A DNA stretch of 64,000 bases. Source: Kuschelorhynchus macadamiae. Taxonomy: Eukaryota > Arthropoda > Insecta > Coleoptera > Curculionidae. Shown here piece after piece: positions 56,277-64,000 of this stretch. Below the pieces are notes generated by a model that was not told the DNA's origin, did no database searches, and saw only the letters and a list, made by a program, of their open reading frames with translations. Each line of letters starts with the position of its first letter. The first letter of the stretch is position 1. Both the position numbers and the translations under genes were made by a program. The stretch spans positions 934,501 through 998,500 of the forward strand of contig JAUTXW010005184.1 in the NCBI GenBank assembly GCA_030620095.1, written 5' to 3'.

Positions 56277-58450
56277 TATATAAAGGGCCCATTTTTCAAA
56301 TTATTCATGTTGAAATTAGAGGTCAAGTGACTATTTATTTAGGTAAATAAATACAAAAACTCTTCTGGAACTCATGTAGCAAAAAAAGTTCAGCAATTTT
56401 CCAGACCAAACATCAGCCCGAATAAAAGTATGTTTTGGTTTTAGGGCAATTCATTACTGGAATTGATCTGTGAACTCCTCCTTTGCATTTGGTCAATTTT
56501 ATGTTGCCTATTCCAAAGTTACCAAATTGTTTTATTTTCTCGTATATTTCTAATATTAATTTAAGTTTTTAGTCATTATCGCAACGTCCTCTCCAAAGCT
56601 CCTCTATCGATATTTACGTACAATGACGTGAACCGATACAGCAAGTAGTTGAATAAACAAATCTTATCAAATTTGATTTTTTTTTTAATTAAGAAATTGA
56701 ATAGAATTTCTTATTTAATAAATAATTTTTAATGACATTGTGAAATAAAAAATCTGTATTTAAAAAAATTAAACATTTTATTTAGCCGGTTTACATAAAA
56801 TGTTTCAATTTTCAAATTAAATTGCCCTTTTTAACCGTTCTATTAGATACAAAAAGTTAAAATTTGATATGTTTATTAATGCGATTTTTGTTGTTTGTAA
56901 GTTTATGTTTTAGACATAAATGTCTAAAACCACTGTAGTTTCATCGGATCGTACTAATAAAAGCTGCTATACTAACTTTTTTTCTTAAGAACGTGTACAT
57001 TTTTTAATTATTAAAATCTAAATCTAAAATAAAAAAATGGCTTCTGGGCCTTGTGCAATGCAAAACTCAAGATCCCCTTCCTCTGTGATGCAGCTTAAAA
57101 AAAATAAAAAGAAGGGCAGTTTTTTTTACCAAAAATTACGGTAGATTGACTCTCTATTATTAACGACTATGCCGATGCCGACTGGCCCGAAACTTTTAGC
57201 CATCTTGAATATTCTTAGAGCGACTTAAGAAAACCGTGGGTATCAAGGATATTTGATTATGTGAGTTCTCTATATTATTTAATTTTATTTTCTAATGAAT
57301 CTTTTAGAAACCTCTACCAGCAGATCCTACTCTGACCTTTACTAAATGGAAAAAGTTCAAATACGCACATAGATTACCAACAAATATAAATTTTGTATTT
57401 TTTCTTTAATGCGGGCCGCATAAACTCAAACAATTTTACTATTTTATTAAAGCTTAATATATTCTTGAAAAAAATGTTTCTTATGATTTATTTTTATAGC
57501 CCAAATCCACAAACGGCACATGTTAAGCAGCTTTGTCTCCTGACATGATCGTCCATGTGATAGCAATTTTATGCAGTTTGTGTACTCAGCGTATTTCATT
57601 CTCAACTCCACATGAATTTTAAAAAGATCTTGGATACTTTATTTTAGGTCAGGTAATATGTTTTACATATTTACGTATATGCCATTTTCGTGTATTTCTG
57701 GCGAATAACTAATAGTGTGATAAAATAAAATACGTAAAATAAGTGTGTTGTTTGTGGCCCGAACCGTACAAATAAACTCGGTGTATCTAACAAAAATAAA
57801 AAGATCAAAGAATTTATCCATAGCCACAAGAGACTTAATTATGTAACTAAGTTGAATGAAATTTAAAGTCTTGGTGTCAGTTTTTTTTATTTACGTGGAT
57901 ACGTATTTCACTCTTACCAAAATCATCAGAACTATAAGAAAACAAAAGTAGTTACCCACGAAAAAAATAAAATGTGAAAAAAACCTTTATTAAAAGCCTT
58001 GAATACTTTAAGCCGATCATTTTATTATCTTTTAATATTTCTTTTGATTGCAGAAATGATTAAATTGATAGTACGTCGTAATTCGAGGTTAAAAGGAAAA
58101 AAGGAACCAAATTTGGTATTTGTAAAAAAAAATATCAGAATATTATTTTTCTTCTTAAAGTACCGTACTCCTATTCGGGCGTTAATGATAGATAGTGAAT
58201 ACCTTCCAACCTATCTGATATCAAAATACATCCTATTGATTTTTAATGCACCTCCTAGCTCATTCTACCAGGGAATGTGTTTTATGTAACAGTTTCCTGT
58301 TGCCTTCTACTAGTTCCTTCATGTAGTGTATGATTTGGGCAAAGGGGTTTTCAGAAAAAAGCATTACATGCAATTTGTAGCCTAGAAGCGGGCTGTAAAT
58401 CACTTATTTTCAAAAATGTATAAACAAACGACCACTCTCACACAGGAATA
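56277..58450. other. No gene seen
   Basis: AT-rich. A perfect 11 bp stem GTTTTAGACAT with a 2 nt loop lies at 56907-56930. A GC-richer piece at 57037-57110 (TTCTGGGCCTTGTGCAATGC) is unassigned. The 96-codon frame at 57999-58289 shows no family features. Confidence 0.45.
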
Positions 58451-58966
58451 ACGCAGCGTGCATGCTACTGGCCACTTGCTCGTGCTATTTGGATGATATT
58501 ATTTTCTCACGTGACTTGATTGTGAGCACGTTGTCGTGGTGAATGTAACCACGCGTGTAGAATTTGTCTTTATTTACTGCCAAATTACATAGGTTTCTAA
58601 AAATATCAGGGAACAGGGAAACATTTTCCCATTAAATATTTGTTTCAGTCAAAGGCGTTCGTTCCTATCAATCTCTATTTAACCCTAGTGCTTACACCTA
58701 TATAATTCCACGCCTTCCGCGTTTTAACGAGTTAGCAGTATGTCTGAGAAAGTCTTTGTCATTTTCCGGCCTAATTTTAACTTTCCTATAGAGAAAACAC
58801 CCTTCATTCCTTCCGCCCCTGTAACAAAGTATCGTCAGTTCAAGTGAACGGCGGCCCCGTCTGATTTTAGATAATTGCTATCCCAGTAGATACTTTTACG
58901 TTACGTTGGTCTCTAAAGACAAGTTTCACCCCTAAACTCGGACTTGTTGGAGGCTTGGTGCAATTA

Positions 58967-59043
58967 TATAAAAGAGGTGCGTGTAAGAATACTGCAATGA
59001 GTGGTTAGTAAAATCATTGCTAAACGCAGGACAAAGGAAAACT
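58967..59043 (+). promoter_or_regulatory. Candidate core promoter and first exon
   Basis: TATAAAAG at 58967-58974 in a locally GC-richer 500 bp. A start site would be expected near 58997. An untranslated stretch then ends in AAAACT|GTAAGTTTTT, a strong 5' splice donor at 59044. TATA box, ~45 nt leader and donor is the usual front end of short insect secreted-protein or cuticle genes. A downstream coding exon could not be identified with confidence. Confidence 0.4.
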
Positions 59044-60883
59044 GTAAGTTTTTAAATTAAAGTTAACTGATGAACAAGAAAGAGGCAAAGTGTTATTTTG
59101 TCGGTATCAAAAAAAATACATTTTAAATAACCTAATTATTTGATTTTTACGTAATCAGTTAATTATTGCTGTTTCATATGATAAGTTAATTTTGAAATTA
59201 AATTACTTAAAAAGATGAAGTGGAATTAATGTACTTTACAAATTTAACTATTTCTGTATATACTGTAACTTATGCTATTGTAGGGAAAATGAATTTTTCT
59301 TAAAATAGTTATTGTGTGAACAGCAGCTCTTCATTAGGTGGCGATAGTAGGAAGTAAGCTAGGAATACCTCAAACTCTATTTTGGGCACCACTCAGTTAA
59401 ATTATTATAGTGTCCGTAGAGCCATTTAACGGACAAATTCTGCTCTGAAAATAATTTATAAAAAATAAACACGTAAAACAAGTTAAATCTGCTTACTTTG
59501 CTTTTTTGTATTTTTTTTAAGATTTATAATCTCATCCATATGATATTAGAATTCAATCTTGGCAATAAGAATCAAATAACAATTTAATTGAATATTACAC
59601 TTTACAACCAACTCAAATAAATTAAACTTTAGGCATTGAAACATTTTTTTAAAAAGAAGACCCGAATAACTAAAATGAATATGTACAAAATATGTATTAT
59701 CTAATCGATTAGTATGTACTGATCGAAACCATAATAATCAGATTAGGTTTTACATTGCTAATCAGGTATATGTAGTTACATACATTTAAGGAATTAAGAG
59801 TCTTTATGGAATTTTAAATACAAAAAAAAATTATATAATAAAATTTGCCTGAGAGGCTTAAATTTCATAAGGTTATACGAAAAGAGAATTATTATTGTAC
59901 ACTATACATAAAGAAATGGAAATAACTGGTCTTTAATTCAAAAATTTGCAGTGGAAATGTAGGTTAGCTCTTCTCAGGATAGCTAGGCATTAGCACGTGT
60001 TCAATTAGGCCATGTGGACCGAATAAATGATTTCCAAAAATACAGGTTATGTTACATTTTTCTTCAAAAATAAAAAATGTGAAAGAGAAAGAAAATGGCT
60101 TTGTCTATGCAGCCGAAGGGGGGACATGTAAGTAAATAATATTTAAAGGGTAAGTGAAGTAAAAAAAGATCGTTTACCTTAGCTTAACGTGAAAACATGC
60201 ACCACCAGGAAAAAAAATCTTAAGGCATGAGCATGCCTGTAAGTCTTTAGACCACGAGATCTTGTCGAAAAATGAACTATTTAAAAATACTCTTGACCTT
60301 TCTTTTATCGATTAACCTAAAGAGCCGACTGAATTAGAGAGAAGTCATTTCATATAGAAAAATCTACAAATTAAGGAAATCAATAATGACAATCTATGAA
60401 AATGATAAATCTCACAAGATAGCCGGGAGAATTGGCAAGGTTGTAAATAAATGTCATTCGAAAGCCCGATTTATCGATTAGTAGGTGTTTTCGAAGACAT
60501 ATGGTAATATTCCTGTCCCAGGGTTGTAAATGTTGTGTAATAACTTCGAAAACGAGTACAAATTAAAATCAATATTTTAATTTCTCAGTAGAGAACCTGT
60601 ATATAAATAAATCGTAGAATTTTAAAATTAAAATGCTACAATATTTACTACATATTTTCTAAATATAAATTTTGTGTTGCGTTATTCGAGTCTTTCCTTT
60701 CTTTACAGCACTTGGGTGCCAGGGCTATTAAGTATTTATTAAACATGGAAGCAGTAGTAAAACAAAGCGACTAAACTTATTGAAAAACAGTTGATTTTTG
60801 CTCTCTATTGGCATAGAGATTAATAGATGGTCCTTCGGTAATTTAAGCCCTAGTATTAATTATTCGAATGTTCCTTCTAATAG
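59044..60883. other. No gene seen; would be intron 1 if the promoter is real
   Basis: AT-rich, with no repeat shared with the rest of the window, unlike most of the region. Ends at TTCCTTCTAATAG (about 60872-60884), which resembles a 3' splice acceptor. Confidence 0.35.
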
Positions 60884-60919
60884 GTTAAATTTTCGTAAAG
60901 AAACTTGGCCAAATCAACC

Positions 60920-61105
60920 ATGAAGGAATATAGCAATCCATATCATCTTCCCCTCTTTCTGCTTCTCTTTATGAGCACTGTTCCAATTAACGCAACTAAG
61001 AGTAAATTCGCAAGAATCATACAGCATACTATGCTGTATCTGAGTCTAAACAAAAAATGTGTACTGCAGGATACTTCTAACTATCAAGCAGCAAATCGCA
61101 TATAG
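60920..61105 (+). CDS. Short ORF with signal-peptide-like start, unproven
   Basis: 61 codons from ATG at 60920 (context ACC-ATG-A); an in-frame ATG lies at 60905. The N-terminus MKEYSNPYHLPLFLLLFMS is followed by a small-residue, cleavage-like TVPINA. The rest (KKCVLQDTSNYQ) matches nothing I know. An acceptor-like AG precedes it at about 60884 and a promoter-like block lies 1.9 kb upstream, so it could be a second exon. Equally it could be chance. Confidence 0.2.
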   Translation: MKEYSNPYHLPLFLLLFMSTVPINATKSKFARIIQHTMLYLSLNKKCVLQDTSNYQAANRI

Positions 61106-62169
61106 AAGCCCAATTCTATGAATAGAATCGTTGTTTCATTATCTCAATGACTAAAGGCACCCAAGACGGTACCAGACGAGGCATGCCGAACACTTAAAAA
61201 GTGTCTCGCATCCACACCTTCTATTTGAAAAGATGAGAAGTCCACCCTCTTACCACTACAATAATGCTTATTTAAAATTAAGTGCTCCAAAATCACATTT
61301 ATCGTATGTTATTGTCACAATTCGCTAATGCTATTTAATATTAGTCGTTTGCGTTCTTAGAATAGTTACTTGTGAACTTACAAAATTTTATAGTTATTTA
61401 AATACTGGCGTTTTCAATGTACTCTTCTTTATGTTACTATTTGTCATCTTCAGGATCACAATTTACATGATTTTTATGTTAAGTCTCTCTGTTGTGTTCC
61501 ACATGCAACCTCTTTTGAATGACAATATTCTGTTTCCGGAAACCCAAATGAACGTATAACTCAACATCAACTTAGAAGTCATTCAAAAACGATAATCACT
61601 TCTCGAAAACCTAGAGGTTAGTTCCTTATCCGTTTTGTCTTTAAAAACATAGTTACACTTCACAACCGCATTGTCCGACTTAGTAACTATTCAAATAATA
61701 TGCCTATTTACTTTATGTTTAACCTAAAATATAAGTAATGTAAATTATCATTAAAAAAATCCCAGATCTTCTATCGTAACGAATTTTGTTACAATAGATA
61801 ACACAACTTATTTTTATGCGGATTGTTGATTGGTAATAACTTCATACGTAAACTGTGACATAACTTGATAAAAGGAAAGTTTCATTACCAGAAAGTTCTA
61901 ATAAGTAATAAAAATTATTATTATTATAATTAATTATAGTTTTCCAAAGTACTCGGAACTAAAACGTTCCTTTTGTTTAGTGAAATATATTACACACTTA
62001 TATATATACATATACACATACAGTTATTTACCATACTCAATCAAAAACACTGCTTTTATACTATACTGTACTATACTAATTTTTTTTTATTTTATGATGA
62101 CTTTATTTTTATAGTTTTTAAATAAATAGATTATGTAATGTATTACTTTCATCCATAAAAAAAGGTTTT
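61106..62169. other. No gene seen
   Basis: AT-rich, with a GC-richer stretch at 61150-61250 (CACCCAAGACGGTACCAGAC) that I cannot assign. Confidence 0.4.
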
Positions 62170-62460
62170 AATATCAAGAAATGGAATTTCACGGAATGTT
62201 TAAACATTATATTAGACATTTCGTTTTTGGATATAGGATTCACACCAGAATTTAACTAATTCATTTCTATATTAGACTTGATTTTTGTACATAATTTTAA
62301 ATTAATTGGTAGAAGTGTTTCGATAGTGATATATTAAACCTCTTATTAGACCCATTTTATTCCCGTATAATTTATCCGCACCAATATTTTATCAGTTTAT
62401 GTCTATATTACAAACCCTTGATGTTTAAACTGTTTTATATAGATTGCATATAGCTAACAG
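62170..62460 (-). repeat. ATGGCGG-family repeat, copy 6 (degenerate)
   Basis: Reverse fragment. Recognisable pieces are CACACCAGAATTTAAC, GACTTGATTTTTGTAC, TTAGACCCATTTTATTCC and CCGCACCAATATTTTATC. The GCCGCCAT boxes are lost, so this is an old copy. Confidence 0.5.
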
Positions 62461-62959
62461 GTTATAATAAAAGGGTAATGTTCCTTATGTAAGATCATAA
62501 ATGAAAAATTGGGCCAACCTTCATGTGATATACCATATTGTAGGACTGTTTCAGCCAAAAGTTTGAATGTAATAAAATTGTTTTAATTATTATTATATGA
62601 CGTTTATGTTTAAAATGTAGAATGAATACAACTAATACTAAATTTGAACCAAAATGCCCAGAAGTTATTTAACCGATAACTAAATAATCACTCTAGTCAT
62701 ACAATAATATTGTTTCAACGAAGAAAATATTTATGATGTGGCAAAGCACATATACGCTTATTACAAACACTAATTTAATTAAACAGTTAAGTATTTTAAA
62801 TTAAAATATTTATCCTTATTGGGATATTAGTGAACATGTTGACGAACTTTAGCAATCAGACTTAGGTAAGACAGATCTGTTTTAATCCTCTTTAGATATT
62901 ATATTTCAGGATTATTATATTATATTTAATCCTCGCACAGGAATTGAAATCAATCACTG
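62461..62959. other. No gene seen
   Basis: AT-rich spacer between repeat copies. Confidence 0.45.
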
Positions 62960-63135
62960 TGTTTCGCTATCTTCGATTCGTACCAAAATTTTACCAAATG
63001 ATGCCCACGTAATACTTGATTTTTGTACAAAATTTCAAGTAAATTGAATAAGTATTTTTATAAGTATTTATTTAAACACGTTTTTTGGTATCTAAAACTT
63101 GAAGATCCGTAAAAACCTGGGAGGGTGATTAGAAT
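62960..63135 (-). repeat. ATGGCGG-family repeat, copy 7 (fragment)
   Basis: Reverse fragment with CTATCTTCGATTCGTACC, then TACTTGATTTTTGTACAAAA and GGGAGGGTGATT. It meets copy 8 head-to-head at about 63135 near the shared left-end sequence ACTTCCC. Confidence 0.55.
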
Positions 63136-64000
63136 ACTTCCCTTTTACAATGGAAGTAAAATCATATTTTCGCAATTGCCTAGCTCTATCTGTCTGCCGG
63201 TTCGCGGCAAGTCTAAAAACTACTTACCCGATTGACTTGAAATTTCGATAAAAAAAATAAGAATCATATAGGGATGATTTGGTAACATTTTGGTAAAAAT
63301 CCAATATGGCGGAACAAAATTACATCCTACTGAAACGTTAAAAAAAGTATAACTAAAAAACTACTTATCCTATTTACTTCAAATCTTGCACTATCATGTA
63401 GGAATGAACTAGTAAAATATTAATACAATTCTAAGATGGTGAAACAAAACGGCGGCATGATAAAATATTTAAAAAATCAGACTGAAAAACAACTTTTTAG
63501 AATTTATTTCACATTATGTGCAAGAATTAAATGTAATATAGGGAGGAACTGTCTGTCTGTCTGCTTCGCGGCATAACTAAAAACTTACTTACCCGAGTTA
63601 ATTCATTTTTTGTCTAAAATTAGGGGATAACCTGGTAATACTTTGTGGTACAAATCTAGTATGCTGACACAAAATGGCGGCTTAGTGAAATGTCAAAAAA
63701 AATATTATTAAAAAACGACATATCCAATTTACCTCAAATTTTAGAGAAAAATCAAGTGTTTCAGAAGAATGAACTAGTAACATGTTGCCACGAATCAAAG
63801 ATGGCAAAACAAAATGGGAGCTTAATAAAATATTTAAAAAATCAGTCCGAAAACAACACATAAAATTGATTTTCAATTTTGTACAAGAATTTAGTGTGAT
63901 ATACACTGGTGAAATTCTGGTACGAATTTAACATGACGAGACAAAGTGGCGGTCTGATAAAATTTTTAAGAAATCAGTGTAAAAATTTCCTTATTTAATT
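63136..64000 (+). repeat. ATGGCGG-family repeat, copy 8 (runs off the window)
   Basis: Left end ATACTTCCCTTTTACAATGG; leader with CTATCTGTCTGCCGG and TTCGCGGCAAG. ATGGCGG boxes lie at 63305 and 63674 with variants near 63435, 63799 and 63945. At 63550 the sequence jumps back into leader (CTGTCTGTCTGCTTCGCGGC), so leader plus monomers is duplicated, as in copies 1 and 4. Continues past 64000. Confidence 0.75.

Noticed and set aside
57999..58289. 96-codon plus-strand frame as a gene
   Set aside because: Hydrophobic start but AT-driven composition, no family match and no supporting signals nearby.

Overview
The window looks like AT-rich, transposon-dense intergenic or intronic DNA from an insect. 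The evidence is the mix of families: Tc1/mariner, piggyBac, hAT and pogo remnants, an errantivirus-type Ty3/gypsy element with an env gene and a tRNA-Ser primer site, Jockey/CR1-like and R4-like LINEs, and a tRNA-derived SINE. A beetle is my best guess, but that is inference only. There are no rRNA or tRNA genes and no convincing conserved host protein-coding gene. The only intact, family-recognisable reading frames are two transposases.

Layout. 0.7-2.1 kb: a copy of an unnamed repeat family (here the 'ATGGCGG family') whose degenerate monomers each carry the motif AAAATGGCGGC. 2.15-5.24 kb: a 3.1 kb palindrome with ~365 bp inverted arms, (TA)n tracts, and a core of near-identical ~389 bp tandem units that switch strand at 3531/3532. 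7.1-10.5 kb: a THAP-like fragment and a dead piggyBac carrying a LINE tail. 11.0-13.35 kb: a dead R4-like LINE between ~200 bp direct repeats. 13.5-15.4 kb: two reverse ATGGCGG copies. 16.2-19.7 kb: a decayed Jockey-like LINE and a diverged direct duplication with RNase H remnants. 20.2-22.3 kb: a second dead piggyBac containing three consecutive perfect hairpins. 23.8-25.2 kb: the best full ATGGCGG copy. 25.6-28.7 kb: a foldback and an inverted pair of CAGGGTGA-ended elements.

29.3-31.4 kb and 51.75-53.8 kb hold two nearly identical Tc1/mariner-superfamily transposons in opposite orientation. They have ~290 bp terminal inverted repeats, TA flanks and an open 362-residue DD41D transposase. 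31.4-33.0 kb: a hAT tail and a 1.25 kb inverted-repeat unit enclosing a SINE and an ATGGCGG fragment. 36.6-47.2 kb is a Russian doll: a minus-strand LINE split by an 8.4 kb errantivirus-like element (target duplication GTCT). Its gag is in turn split by a 0.9 kb foldback MITE, which is itself split by a 306 bp solo-LTR-like block (target duplication AAAT). 49.9-50.4 kb: a ~470 bp foldback. 55.4-56.3 kb: a pogo-like remnant. 58.97-59.04 kb: the most promoter-like sequence in the window (TATA box plus splice donor). 62.2-64 kb: three more ATGGCGG copies.

The most unusual items are the palindromic satellite element, the ATGGCGG family with its arrays of Pho/YY1-like sites, the intact DD41D pair with telescoped termini, the long direct repeats around the R4-like LINE, and the order of insertions that can be read in the 36-47 kb nest. 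All calls were made by eye from the sequence, with no database search; boundaries of decayed elements are approximate.
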